A stretch of 64,000 nt of DNA, from contig CALNXK010000105.1 in assembly GCA_942486035.1 (NCBI GenBank), positions 857,501-921,500 on the forward strand. The letters are read 5' to 3'. The notes under the pieces are model-generated. The model was not told the DNA's origin. It worked only from the letters and a program-made list of their open reading frames with translations, and made no database searches. Numbering within the stretch: position 1 is the stretch's first letter; the number at the start of each line of letters is the position of its first letter. The position numbers were made by a program, and so were the translations under genes. This DNA comes from Porites lobata (lineage: Eukaryota > Cnidaria > Anthozoa > Scleractinia > Poritidae). Shown piece by piece: positions 44,256 to 58,600 of the stretch.

Positions 44256-46290
44256 TTTTACTTTTCAGACCAAGCCGTTCCCAGTCTTACGCGGAGCAAG
44301 TCAACCGGAAGTGGACTTTTTGGCAATATTAGCCAAAATTTCGGGCAAAGCATCTCTATGAATCAGGGAGAAAAAAAACTTTATAGGAATACAAATTTGA
44401 TAGCGTAAAGGTATATTAAAAGAGAAACGGAATCACACTGACGGTTGACGTGCTTAGCTCAATCGCCTTTGTTAAAGCGTCCTAATGACGTAGCCTGTTC
44501 CTTCCTCTTCCTCTCTTCCACTTCCAATTGTTTCATTCTGTTCCGGAAGAGACAAGCCGCTTTTAGAAACGTAATTTAGTTATTACCCGTCGAGAGAGGC
44601 ACAATTGTTTCGTTGCTAGTTTTTTAACTCGATTGACTCGAAACTTATCAGCAAGAAATAGATTATAACATGGCCTAATTTCGTGCAATCCTATGATAAT
44701 ATACAGTGAATTTTGTCACCGCAGCCTGAATGTTTCTGTTAAATTTCCCGGCTCCCGCGATCTAAACTCTTTTTCCACTGCAAATATATCCTGACGCTTC
44801 GTTTGGCTGTTTTTTAGTTGATGAAATAAAAACCCTCAACTACGGAGTACAAACTATTGTGTGATAAAATAATGCTCAAATTTACAAATATCCTCAAATA
44901 TATTACTTGTTCACAATTATCAAATGGGTCGGGGTAAAGAACGCTTGAAAAGACAACGCGGAAAAATTCGGAATAGGCTCGATTTCCGCCGTCTCCCAGG
45001 TCCGGTCTTTGATCCTCCCTGAAAAGAGGCTCCTTCGGGGGATGAGTGCGGGCCCATTTTCCCGAACAGCGGCTGGTAACGGAGCCTATAGAAACAACTA
45101 AATCCAGAAAATCTATGTAGACAATAAAATGGATTTGCACAAATTTGCTCCGGGCAAATATGTCGCAAATTTCTGAAAACTGGAGAGCAAATCTGGGACA
45201 AATATGGTAAATGCTACATTTGTGGCGTTTACCATCTTTACTCCATATGTATTCCTGGGTTTTCACATTTTTGCGACATATTTGCAAGGAGCAAATTTGT
45301 GCAAATCCAATTTTTCGTCCAGTAGGCAGCGCGCTGTTCTTTGTAGTGTGCGAGTATCCAGTGGCATCATAATAATTCTTCAGGAAAGAAAAAATTGACC
45401 CCCATTCGGCGGTATGCATGTTGCCATGACCGTGTTAATGGCTTTTTTATGGTAGTCGGTAACTTTGTTTCTTGGCAACTTTGTATGCTCGAATGCATAT
45501 GGTCAATATTAATTTCCCTAACCACCCGGATTTATTTGACAATCAAAGGGTAGCAACACTGCGTAAATACAAATAGGTAAGCTGTAGTTAGCTATCAAGA
45601 ATTTCACTTTTAACTTAGATCCATAGCCAACTTTTATTCTGAATTGTTTCTGCACATAGATATAAAACTCTTTGTGCTGGCCGTATGAAATCAACAATTA
45701 AGCAACAATTTCGTACCATAACTGTGACTTGGGTCTATTCCTTTCAGTTTCCCTAACGAGATAGTTTGACTTTGCTTCAAGAAAAACTTATTAATTCGCT
45801 CACACTTTCCTTAGTAAACTAAGAGGATGTAAAACTGTTAGTTTCCGCTGAGACTACAGGTGAATTGAGTACCTAAATATCGGGTATAGAGGTCTCACTT
45901 ACTTCATGCTTGAAATCCTCTGTTTGATACATTCATTTTCTTCAGACTAATAAATATATCACCTCTCGTATATTCTCATGAAAGAACTAAACAAAAAAAA
46001 TGTTCTTGTCTTGCCAAAATCAGTGTCTTGTCCTGGGAGTGCCACAGAAAAAACTACTGATTGCCAGCTTTACATGGTGAAGGCCTTCTTTTGTCATCCA
46101 TATCATTTTATATTATTGCTTTTAGAACTTGTAAATCGTCTCCTTATAAGCTTCTCGTCCCAGTATATTAACCTGCACTGAGTTCAAATTTCCCTAATTT
46201 TCATGATTTCGAGTGTTACGTTTACATCCTCAAAGATCGCTTGTTTCTTAGGTGCTCAAAGGTCTTCCGCCAAGAAGTGTCTATAAAAAC
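44256..46290. other. Divergent spacer AMZ / lamin copy 2
   Basis: The two genes point away from each other across about 2 kb, which should contain both promoters. A long inverted-repeat element occupies 45115-45321. No other gene is seen. Confidence 0.55.
45115..45321. mobile_element. Hairpin MITE, AAATTTGC-rich arms
   Basis: ATGGATTTGCACAAATTTGC and GGCAAATATGTCGCAAAT at the left are mirrored by GCGACATATTTGCAAGGAGC and AAATTTGTGCAAATCCAAT at the right. Confidence 0.75.
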
Positions 46291-46639
46291 ATGTCTTCCG
46301 AGAGCCCCCCACACGTTGAAGAAGAACCGCGGTGTGCGTGCATGGAGAAGGAATATATTCAAAGTCTCAATAAGCGGTTTGCGTCGTACGTTTCTCGGGT
46401 GCGACAATTGCGGAGTCTAAGCGGCAGTGGAGCGGGAGAGAGTAGTAGCCTTTATAGCGTTAGTTTGCAAACACGTCAACTGTGAAGATACAAGAAAATC
46501 AGATCACTGCATTAAAAACCATGTATGAGCGTCAGCTTGAAGAACTTAGGACCAAATTGGGAGAAATTACTCGCGATAGAACCCAGCTTCAGCTGGCTAC
46601 CACCAAGAATACTGGTTTGATAACCGAGCTACAGACTCG
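46291..46639 (+). CDS. Lamin copy 2 exon 1 (with frame break)
   Basis: Begins MSSESPPHVEEEPRCACMEK, then LNKRFASYVSRVRQLRSLSG. After that, the first frame goes through SSSLYSVS to a TGA at 46483-46485. From 46467 a second frame (ANTSTVKIQENQITALKTMY...) aligns with copy 1 (TANLINTTKILEDEIMALKAMY) to ELQT with donor CTCG|GTGAGT. The net shift is one base missing or two extra; relative to copy 1 there are about 29 extra bases. Confidence 0.72.
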
Positions 46640-49600
46640 GTGAGTAGACAACAAACAAACTTTTAGCGAAGCTTTGTTAAGCGTTCACCCTCAAGATCGT
46701 GAATTACCAATTAAGGGGTCGCGGGAATCATCTCCCTAATTTCTGTGAACTACTCTAAATTAACCGGTCACCGGATGTTACTAAAACGGGGAACGGGGAG
46801 CGGGGAGCGGGGAACGGGGAACGGAAGTCTGGGAACGAGTTGTCAGCGGAAACCTCCATAAAAATCCAATATGGCCGATGATCGATGATAGAGAACCGTC
46901 GAAACAAACTTAACCGATAACGGCGTTATTTTACTTGAACTATATGCTCATGAGGTGCTTGAAATAATTACGGAGGTAATAACTTCATGACGTTTTTCAC
47001 CTCTTTGCGTTTTACTAAACAATTATCCGTAGGAAACAAAATATGCTCCAACTGCAGTTGAAAGAAGCCAATCGGGACAAAAAGTCTCAAAGCACATGTA
47101 CAGCCATATTTGGAACTCAAGCGAATCTATACTGAGTCTAGCCCACAAAGCAATGAACTACTTTTCCATGATAGATAACATACATCGAAGTAGTCAAGTA
47201 GCTTGTGTGCAGTTTTCTTGTATTTCCTTTGATAGAGATGACTGCTTTGAAAAATGTTATTGACCAGGTCATCACATAATTAGTGAGACTACTTTAACAA
47301 TCTGGTTCTGCTTTTAATATTATTAGATCTACTACACTGCAAGCATTCACGATATTGGAGTGTTTCACTGATCCATGAAAATAAAATAATATCAGTTTAT
47401 TATTTTGTGAAACAATTTGTTTCAGGTCAGTTTGCCCAGTATAGACCTGTATAATGACCCTAATGAAACCTAATTCACTCATTTTCCTCACCCTAATCAG
47501 TAACTGCTTCAAAGTCGTACAGTGGCCATTTGTCTTTCTGCGAAATACCCCTGACGACCCTTTCCTGAATCAAAACCATTGGATTGCATTGAATGCAACA
47601 TTCTCACTCACTGCAGATCCTCAATTAACCCCCCGCCCCCCTAAGAATGAGATCCCAAACCTCTCCATTTTGAAGAAAAATGTTGTAAAATAATCAAAGT
47701 ACCTCTTCATGGGCACGAAACGTTTGGTGCAATTCATACCATACAATATCGCTGTATCAAGTACTGTTCTCGGTGCAGGAGGAGGGGGTACTATAATGGC
47801 CTAAACAGAGCCTGAAGCCTTATTCAGGCTTCAGGTACATGAAAGGGAAGGGGTTTTTATAGTTGAAGTATATGAAAGGGACCAAAATGAGATCAGTCAC
47901 AGATGCATTTTATGGATGTGAGAGACAAGAAAACCTGTTTTAGCTATTTATTCATATTGTAAAGATGATGTATTTACAGCAGTTAAAAAGGGATGCAGCA
48001 TTCTAAATTAGGTATGTGAAAGGGGTACCATTTGTCACTAGAGGGTATACAAAAGGGGACCCTTTTCTGTCTAAAATGGTACATACAAAGGGTAAAGGGT
48101 TGGTCCCTGGGGCAGAGCCTCTTTGGTGAGTACCCCCCCCCCTCTGGGTTACTGTTACTCTAGTCTGATTCTTCTCTTTAATTTCTTTGATACTGTGCTT
48201 AAATTAAATGAATTAAAATTCATTTAAAAGCTTCTTGCCCCTTTTTTGAAAACCCCAATATGTTAAAAGAAATTATGTCCCCTGGAGGGGAAATAAAATC
48301 AGGGAAAATGGGTAGCAAGATCTATTGTGTTATTTTACATGCATTGAGTAAGCATAATGTGGCCACTATACACATACAGTTGCGCGTGTTTACTGAAAAA
48401 CATATCGGTACTCCAATCTTTTGCCTCCCATCACTTGTGTGAGACCTTAGACTCTTTATTTCCAAAACTACAGACAGCTTGCTTGAAGGCTTATCAACCA
48501 CCTTCTAATAAACTGCCAACCTCTGCAACATTGATGATGTGATGCTTGATGGTAGGTGCACTGCAATATTACTGAATCAAGCTAATAAAGCAGCTTGACA
48601 ATATTAACTGGTTTAAGTCACTGATACATTCAGTTTTACACTGAGCTTGAAATATTTTTCTCCACAGTAAAAATAATGTTCATTAAAGAGAAGCAGAGCT
48701 CCCCTCTGCAAAAACATTAAAGGAGTCCCCCTAGAAAAAAAACAAAGCATCCAGAGGGCTAAACAGAGGAAGTATACTTACCACGCATATTTTAACAGCT
48801 AGCCTTTAGAAAGTACCTTCTAACCAAAGACTTTAAAGTACTTCCCCCACGTATACTTGCAACACTTAATATTGCAGCTCAGTTGTGGTTCACTTTTATC
48901 CTAAGTTTGAATTTTATTCTCTTTGTTTTGAACTCATAATCATAAAATTCATATTACCCTACCCCCAAACAAAGGGAAGCAAAATTTACACCTAGGTTAT
49001 AATAAAATAAAACCACAGCATAGCCATTTGCTTTGAAACAACTGACATCTTTAAGACCAAGGTATGATTGATGTTCCTTGCACATTGCCCGTTAATATGT
49101 TTAAAGTTGCCTTTTATTGATGTATTAAATAACCTGATCCATCTTATCTTTTCAAATAATACAATTGCACTTACTTCTCATCATAGGTTTGTAAATATAA
49201 TATTATTAGACTTACAGTTTTATCTCATCGCCAACATGTTTTAATTTGGGCTTGAAAAAACGCTACTGCTAGGAAGGAGCTCCACTGCTACACAATTACT
49301 GTCGAGGAAATACACCTGGCTGCTTCGATCTACGTTATCTTTCAGCATGTATTTAAGCCAAAACCCTACTAAAAGCGTCAAGCAAAAGTATTTCATTGCT
49401 TTGTGAGTTAGACCCAGTATAGATTCGCTTGAGTTCCAAATATGGCTGTGCTTTGAGAGTTTTTGTCCCAACTGTAGCTTCTTTCAACTGCTGTTGAAGC
49501 ATATTTTGTTGTTTAGTAAAACGCAAAAAGGTGCAAAATGTCATGACATTATTACCTCCGTATTATTTCAAGCACCTCATGAGCATATAGTTCATTAGTA

Positions 49601-52600
49601 AAATAGCGACCTTAAGTGTTGTTTCGACGCTTCTCTATCATCGATCTTACCGGGTTCTTGATCCTTACCGGCCATTTTGGATTTTTATGGAGGTTTCCGC
49701 TGACAACTCGTTCCCAGACTTCCGTTCCCCGTTCCCCGCTCCCCGCTCCCCGTTCCCCGTTCCCCGTTCCCCGTTCCGCGTTTTAGTAACATCCCCGGTC
49801 ACCATTATAAATCAAAATAAACGGTCCGAGGTCCCTTTACTATTTTTCTCTTCAACTTTATTAAACGTTCACTTTGTCGCGATGCACCATTTTTAAAAGT
49901 TTAATAGATAAACTGTGTCTGCACGGCGTTTAGTGATCTTGTATTTTTTCCTTTTATTTGGCACAAGAAGAGGTAGAAACACTTTGAGGTCAATTTGTCG
50001 AATGTTTGGCTATTTGGCTTTGTTGCCATCGTTATTTCTCTTAGCTGGTTTCCAGTCAAGCGTGTATTAAACTGCAACCGACCATTCGAGGTTTTACTGT
50101 ACAAAAGTGCAGTTACCTCGTTTATATCCCCCGGCTACAATTACAGCTCAGTTTTCCATGAGAATCTGAACATTAATTCGTTGCCAAGACGTTTTTTCCC
50201 TTAGCGCAGCTATCATCCAAGCGGCCGGAATTGGTAGGCACGAATAATTTCGCATCTCAGATACAATACATTTTCTAGACAATAGATCATGACTTGCTGA
50301 CTCATAGTGATAGTGGGTCTTTTTGACGTTGTTTTGGTACAGTTTTAAGCATAGTTATCCAGTTTAGTTTAGATATTTGATATACTTCAAAAATCAACTT
50401 AACAATTAAAAGGATACCCAGCTTTAAAACAAGTCCGAACATTCGACGACAAATTAAACCTGGCGTTAAGGCATTTCGTGATGAGGCTGTCAGTAATCAG
50501 ATCTATGAATTCAAAATTTGACCTGAGATCAGGATCTATTTTCCTTTCGCTTGGTAAGTCAAAGTCGGAATTCGGGAATTCCCAGGGGAATGAGAAAATG
50601 TAATGTGGCAGCTGCTAGAATTGGGTCTGATCCGGTATGTGTTGTCTGGTATTGTATTCATTTGACGCTATCGCGGAAATTACTTCTTCTTACCATATGA
50701 AAACTTCAAGGCTTGAGAAGGAGGCCAATATCCGGAAAAAGCTGGAAGAAGCTTTGAAAGATGCCCAACGAGCTATTGCAGACAAGGAAGCTCTCTTGCA
50801 AGATGCACGAAATGAAGCCGCCCAACGGGAGAATGCACACATTGAGACCAAACAACATAGAGATGGTCTTCTGGCTACTCTGACGCGAACTCAGCAAACT
50901 TTAGAGGTGGAAATGGCGGCAAAAGATGAATTGCAGAATCTAGCAAATGAGCTTAAGGAAAAGTTCCATTTTCAGCAACAGCTTTCTGAAAAGGTAAATC
51001 CTCATGACAAAAAAAGGATGGTGGAACAGACAGAAAACATAATGTCCTTTTTTATTTATTGATGCACTGCGGCGTTTGTTATCCTTACAAGGTCCTGATC
51101 GCCCGATGTAAGGTAATTCGAGGGATTCCTTGTCAGTGCAACTTGTCTTCCGAATTCCTTCAGCTGAGTTCCGGATTTCCAAAGCCCAGAAATCCGGATT
51201 CCACAAGCAAAAATTCCATATGGGGCAACACACATGCGTACTAGTTAGTCTTTCTTAAGCTCATGATTCCAAAACCATCTGCGTTGATGCGCGTCACCTA
51301 AAATACAGATAATAATTTCTCTGCTGTATATCACACAGACTGCTATTCATGCATCCAACATTCAGACAAAATTTGAACTTTTCTTCAAAATATCCGATTC
51401 TCTATAATAATTCATTAACTATTTGCATTTTTATTTCGAATGATAGGAATTGAGCGAGATGCGTTGTAGCCTGGACGAAGCCAACAAGAGCATTGAATTG
51501 ATAGAAAGGAGGACTCATGAGGAATATGATTCCAGTGAAGAAAAAATTTCAGCCATGTTAGCAAAAATTAAAAACCGACATGAAATGGAGTTTCAAAAGT
51601 TTAAGGAAGAGTCGGAGGCCGCTTACGAAAACGGGGTACAGAATTGTTCTATTACTATTATCACTGCAGGTATTATTCTAGGGTAAAATATTTCAAAAAG
51701 AATTTTAAGGCATTGATCATCAAGTGTTCCCCGTTTATGCTACAATCCGAGGGCTTTCTTCAACTTTAAGTCTAGTCTCACACCCCGTCCACACTAACAT
51801 TTCGATACGTTTAGGCCTTCAGCCACCGTCGAAAACGGTTGTGACTATAAAGGATACCCCAAAGTCAGATTGTCATCTCCACTCAAAGTACATAAGAGGA
51901 GTCTTAACTTAAAGTAGTAAATAAGAGAAGAAAGAAAACAGAAGAAAACAGTAGATAGTATGTAGGACTCGAACCCGCGTCATTTGATGTATAATCCACA
52001 TCCATATCCACTACACCATCAAGGGCTAGCTGCCGAGACTGGTTAATTTTAACGTACTTTGCACGCCGTTGATCATTACGTTATTGAAAGCTAACTGTTT
52101 TTAAAACAGTGCTTAACCGTAATCACTGTTCTTCGGTGCTAAACCCTGTATTCAACTCTTTCCGGTGCACAACTGTCTCTTACTCTGATTTCCCCACTTT
52201 TCTAAAAGTTCTCGTGCCCAGTAAATTCGCCTAAATATAGTAGTACGTGGTATAGAGTATAGCGTTGTGCAATAAACATAAGGTCTCCAACCTGATTTTG
52301 AAGTATCCATTCTAGTCCCTACCCGTCGAAAACAGTCGAAAACGCATCGAAATGAAAACAATGACCGAAAATATGGCAGGCGCGTTTGTTTGTAACATGC
52401 GTATTGAGTTCAACTCACGTCACAATGTGCAATTCTTTGGTTCTTGAGCGCTTTAGTGTGGACAGTCGAAGACTCATAACGGTAGTGTGGACGCGAATCG
52501 ATTCATGCGTTTTCGACGACAACGATACGACTTAATATGGGCCTTTTGATAAGTGAGCGCCAGCTTAGCTACCTTTTGAGGCATTACACGACAAAATGGT

Positions 52601-55600
52601 CCAATCTAGTTTCACTTTATTGTGAATAGTGCTACTCTCAGTGCATTTGATCCTGAAAAACGCTAGCATATATTTCAATATCAGTTTGGAAATATATTTT
52701 TAAGAATACGAAAGAAAGTCACGAAACTGAAAATTTTCTCAAGGGACATTAGGGACGAATGAGCTCAACAAACCGCGACCGGAAAGTGGCGCAAAACATA
52801 AATGAAAATGTTTTTTATTCTCTTCAGAGTAGCTAAAAACAGTAGAAATACAAAATTTTTTTTTTGCTAGGTAAGGCAGATTAGAATCCAGCTAGATGAT
52901 GCATTCCTGAACCTTGAAACTACTAGAGATGACAACGTTCATCTTAAGGCTGAGGCTGAAGCATTGAATGCCAAAGTTATCAACCTCGGAGCCAAGGTAC
53001 GTCAAGCCCAGGGGGAAATTCAACATAGTATTATACGGGAAGGCTCCGCCCCAAAGTTCAACCCCCCTTAACTTCTCCCTTACCCTTTTATTTACCATTT
53101 TTGACAGAAAGCGTACCCCTTTCATATACAGTCTCAGGGGCGGATCCAGGATTTTTTTTAGAGGGGGTGCACTCGTCTCTTGCTCTACTTCAACACCAAT
53201 AAACCACATAGTTTTTTTTTGCAGAATACCAGTTGTATTAGAAAACCGCAGGTCATCTCAGGAGGGGGGGTCCTCCCCCTAGATCCGCTTCTGAGTCTAT
53301 TGACAAATAGCACCCCTTTCACATACCTTCTTTAGAACTCTTTATTTGCTGTAAATGCACTGTCTTTTAAAATATAAATAAATCAAAAAGTGTGTTCTCC
53401 ACTTTTTCACAACCATTAAATGCATCTTTTAGCCCCTTCTGGGCCTTTTTACAGACCGAAATGACAGATTCCCCTAATTTTCCATATACTTCAACAGGGT
53501 AAGATCCACACCCTTTCATATAGTAAAACTGACTTAACAGGTCTATAAAAGCCCTTTTGTTGTTACTTAAGTGCGCCAGCCTAGAAGCTCAGAAAGCAGA
53601 GCTGTTTAAAAATCTGAAGTTGGAACGACAGCAGGCAGCAAGCATGATAAAGAATCTTGAGATCAAGCTGCGAGAAGCTGACAAAGCCCTGATGGATCAA
53701 GTGCGACAATTTGGTGTCACATTTAAGACTCGTCATCCTGTGAATCTAGAGGTAGAGGCCTTCGCTACTTTACTGGAAGCCGAGGAAAAAAGGTAGAGTA
53801 ACGTCGAGAGTCTCTACGTCTATTTCTGATAAAATTGAAGTCGCGACGATCACTATTTTTTTTCGGATGATCGAAACGATCATTCATGTGGGATGAATAG
53901 GTAAACTTAAAATTACTGAAAACTCCCAGTCAATATTTACAAGTTCAGACCAACTGTAATTTGGTGTGTTATTTTACCATTAAATTACTTATAAGGGACC
54001 AGTCATAATTAAAGTTGGAGGGCTAATTTTTTGGATGGAATATGGGGGCCATAAAAAGCCAAAAGATGACCTTGGGGGGTCTTCAAGTTTCTTTTAAGTA
54101 GCATCCCTACTGAGCAGCATGATGTTTGAGTATTAAAGGAAATGATTTTGATTCAGTTTTACACAAAGTCCAATATTGTGTAATACTAAAACAATTTAAT
54201 CAGCATTTTGACAAAAAGATTTAATGCTCAAATAGTAGGTGCATAAACACAACATCCATTATTGTGTAACACTGAAACAATTTCATCGGCATTTTAACAA
54301 CTGATTACATGCATAAAGTCATGTTATGCAATCTCACTATCTGAATCATTATTTGTAGATGAGGTTGATGTGGACTCTCTGTCTGTGTCACCGTCAAGTT
54401 TTTTGCTATTAGAGCATGTACTGCTCATATAAAAAGCAGTAAGCTTTGGCTGATTATCTTCTTTCTTCCTTGAAGCGGTCTTGTCGGCCTCTCATCTTTC
54501 GATGGCTTGTCTTATCTCAATTATAACACAATCACTGATATATCCTTGCTCTATAAGCTGTTTGAGAGGCTGTAGGTGAAATCTCTTTCTCAGTTTAGTG
54601 TGAAGTGCTTCTCTGTTGTTAGTTGGCACATTCGGAAGTGACAGTGAGTAAGAACGGTAAAGTAAAGAAAATGTTATTTGTTATTACCATTTGGGTATTA
54701 TGTATAAGAAAGGGGGGCCCTTAAATCTTTTAACATGATTGAAGGGGGGGGGGGTGCCTAAAAACATGGGTGCTATTAGTGGGGGGTCTGGAAATAATTT
54801 GGAATAAAAAACAATTTCTCCTCCACCCCCCCCCCCCCCTCCAACTTAAATTATGAGTGGTCCCTAATAATTGAATGGGGTTTTCCCTTCTTTAACCAGC
54901 ATGATAGCCTTTGCGCTATTCAGGGCGAAGGCTTTTGCGCTGTACTCTACATAAATAAAAAAGTTTTGCTTTTGTTTGTTTGTTTGTTTACATTTATATA
55001 GTGTGAAACTTCTGTTTCTTAAGGCTTAATCTGTCCGTGGAGAACAAGCGTGCCACTGGATCTGTTCGTTGTCAACTCTGTCATCCCAATGGTCAGATAC
55101 GGAAAGGTTCATCCACGAACCTGCATGGTGCAACGCATGCGCATCATCATCAACCAGTTACAAGTACGGCGATCAAGCAAACTGTGACGGAAGTCAACTC
55201 CACATCAGGTGAAACCTTACTGACTGCATTTCCTATAATATATAAGGATAAGTATAGGGAGTTGTCAAGACGTGAATGAAACGGGAGATTCGCCCCATGG
55301 GATGAGGGGAGTCCAAGACATTCTTAGATTCCACACTGGATTCCGAAATTCCAATTACTGGATTCCTGATTGCTTGTCATTGGAACTTGCATTCCGGATT
55401 CCAATTGTTAGCGGCATTCCGGATGTCAAAACCCAGGTGTCCAGATTTCACAAGCAAAAGATTTCCAGATTTCGGAAACCGGCCTGATTTGCCTTCATTT
55501 CCATGGGACGATGAGATGACCTTGCTTTTAGTGGTAACCCCTATCAAGAGAGGATAATGGGATTCCGTCTCTCTTACCCCTGTTGAACTTATACTCATAC

Positions 55601-58600
55601 TACGTGTTTAACAAGTAACGGTGACTTGTGTCGATCATTGCATTTAAAGGTCAGGTTGCTGAGCCCACAGGAGGGAGCTTAAGCAAAGACGTTTTGAGCA
55701 ACGCTTGTCAACCGGAAGTGAAACCTTCTTCCTTTTCATATGCCTTAACGCTAACAAATTTGTATTGTTAAGTTTCTTTTCTCTGATAAAGACAATTTAC
55801 CCGAGCGTTTCAACCAAACAACAGCCCAATAATGCAAAAATTCTACTTCCGGGTTACGTCCTTATCTCAAAAACGCCGTCACGGTCACGTGTCAAGTGAC
55901 TCTGAGCTCAATATGTACGCAGTCTTTTTCTTTTCAGCCTATTCCAGGCTTTCAGAAAGTAGGGACGTGGCAAAAAATAAAACTGGCCAGTTCCAGGCTC
56001 TCAGATAGCGGGGAAGACGCAAAAGTAGCAGGCTAGAATAAAACAAGCCTAGCGAAAATAAGACGTGCGCGATCTGGGGAAGCCCCCTCGAGGAGTTTTT
56101 CACAGCAACTTTTTACCGTTCAACTGCACCGCTATATTCTGCTGCTCTACTATCTGGGAGCCTGGGACAGCCGGCTAGTCAGTTCGTTTTTACTGTGATT
56201 CAGTGTAAATTTGTTGGGCCAGCAACTCACACACAAAGCGATCACCAACTTGCGGAATGCCCATGAATGATCATTTTACCAATTTCCACAGTAAAACAAA
56301 GGGATTATAGTTGAACTTAGATTTAAAATCTCAGTGCACTCACTTCTCACTTCTGAAAGCAATTATCTATACATTCCTTATATATCTATAAAATTGTAAC
56401 CATATCTTTTGGTAGCTGTACATGGTGAATCGTCTGTGACAAACGTGAAGCATGTAGTCGAACCCGTAACCAGTTCAAGTCTAATCCTGGAAAATCCCAG
56501 CCATTTTTCTTTAAGGTAGCGCTCATTTTAAGGTTTTTTAATTACTTCTGGTGGAGACTTACAGTTCTTAGTTGCACGTTGACACCGTCTTCGCAGTCTT
56601 TTCTGAAAAAATTTTTCTTGGCCAGTGTATTCTTTGCCCTCCCCTCACGTATATGGATGGATACTTATGAGATAGTTCGGGACAGGGAAGGGCTATACCA
56701 TTCATTCCCAAGAGAAGTATACCAGTACTATTCCATGATCAGTGGACATCATCAACCAAAAAAGGAAAGCAAAGCCTCATCTTTTGTCCCTTACTCCTTT
56801 ACATTTTCTGAACTTCAGTGGAGACTTGTCAGAAGTGCAATTAATATTTTTGTGTATACCTGTTGCTCGTTTTACCGGCCCAAGGCAAGCTTGTTTCGCA
56901 GCAAGTGACGCAACTCCTGCGTAATTCAATCCAATTAGAAGTCAGTATTCATGCATCTTGCAGCAACCTAGCTTTATTTGTTGCAAGACAGATTTGAACG
57001 TGTGGGTGGTAAAACATGCAACGTTGCTATTCGACACGTTCTGCGCCATGCAGCATGTTGCAAAACAAGTTGCACTTTGTTTTGGCCCGTTTTACCCTAG
57101 CTTAACACATACCAGCAGCCTCGACTCGTTAAATGAAAAGGTCAATAACAGTTTTGACACACGGTTATGTCTCCTTCAATTATGCTTCCAATAACAGAAT
57201 ATAACGCTTCGTGGCATTTCTTGATCTAATGGTAAAGATTTGATTGTCTTTTTGCTAATTCAGCCAGAGGGAAGATTTTTTGACCTTAGAAGTTCATCCG
57301 GACGGTGACTTTGTGCGTGTCTTCAACAATTCAGAGTTCAAAGTGAGTTCAAGGAGAGCAGCTAGTTCTTTTCCGCAGTTTTGTCACTTTTAATCACTAT
57401 TTATTTTAAAGAATCGGAAGAAAGAAGTGTTCTTTTTTTACTTGAACTCCTCATGGTGAGAAAGAGAAATATAATTGCTTAACATAAAAGGTGTTTATAA
57501 TTACTCATTAGCGCCAACCTTCTAGATTAAAGTACACAAGAAGCTAGTCTTGTTTTCTAACCATCCCGTTCATCTGGACCTAGAACCGATTGTTTCACGT
57601 ACGAGTTTTATTCTTTCATATCTTGGTTTTTACAGTCTAAAATTAATCTAATGGTAAAGATGATGATAATGATAATAGAGCGGTTTTCCCTTGACTGTCG
57701 TAAAACCAAAACCAAAGAAATTGCGTGAGTGAAACTTGAGTAAAACTAAAACCAAAACACGATTTGCGTTTACTTGCGAATTTGATTGGCTGAGAAAACA
57801 ATGCCTCCTGGCTGATTGGTAGAGCTATTTTAAAGAGCCAATCAGAAAGACGAACCAAAACCAAAACCAAACCAATTCCTCAGTTTCGACAGTCAAGTGA
57901 AAACCGCTCTAACGTTCAATTAAAAGCAAATACAGTCGAAACTCCATTTGCGACAATCTCTCATATAAGCGACCACCTCAATCCCATAAGCGCCCACTTC
58001 TCCCAAACACAAAAATTTTCCCAGTCAAAGCCCTAATTTGCCACCATCCTCGGAGACCCAGGGGCAGATAGTGGGGGCCAGGGAAAGTCTAAACGGGCGG
58101 AAAAATATGGCACGAAGAAAAGTAAAGAACGGCGAGAAGAGCCCCTGGGGACAATGTCTTACCAGACCAGTTCCAGACGGTCGCCGCCGTTCTGGCTTCT
58201 GATTGGTGCCAGAAAAACACAAGTTTTCTGCCACCAATCAGAAGCCAGAACAACGACGACCGTCTGGAACTGGTCTGGTAAGACATTGTCCCCAGGGGCT
58301 CTTCTCACCGTTCTTTACTTTTCTTCGTGCCATATTTTTCCGCCCGTTTAGACTTTCCCTCGCCCCTACTATCTGCCCCTGGGTCTCCGAGGATGATTTG
58401 CCACAGGATTACTGCGAATTCCTTTGCATTAGAGTTTATCACCTTTCGATCAATTATGTTACGTATTTCCGACGACATCCCGCTTCTCATCATTTTACAT
58501 GTATTTTTAATTATTTCGTTACAGGATGAAGAGATTGGTGGATTTATTATTCGACAGAATGTAGCTGGTAGGCCTGTTAGTTTGTTCCGTTTTCCTCCGG

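Noticed and set aside
49241..49544. Minus-strand frames with lamin-like appearance (LQQQLKEAT)
   Set aside because: They lie in the right arm of the inverted-repeat element, and the same sequence occurs inverted at about 47040-47160. Repeat content, not a gene.
51961..52030. Functional tRNA gene on the minus strand
   Set aside because: A- and B-box words are good but the 5' and 3' ends cannot pair as an acceptor stem. Called a tRNA-like repeat instead.
58089..58351. Paired frames on both strands encoding near-identical peptides (MSYQTSSRR...)
   Set aside because: A palindromic MITE necessarily encodes the same peptide on both strands. No gene is implied.
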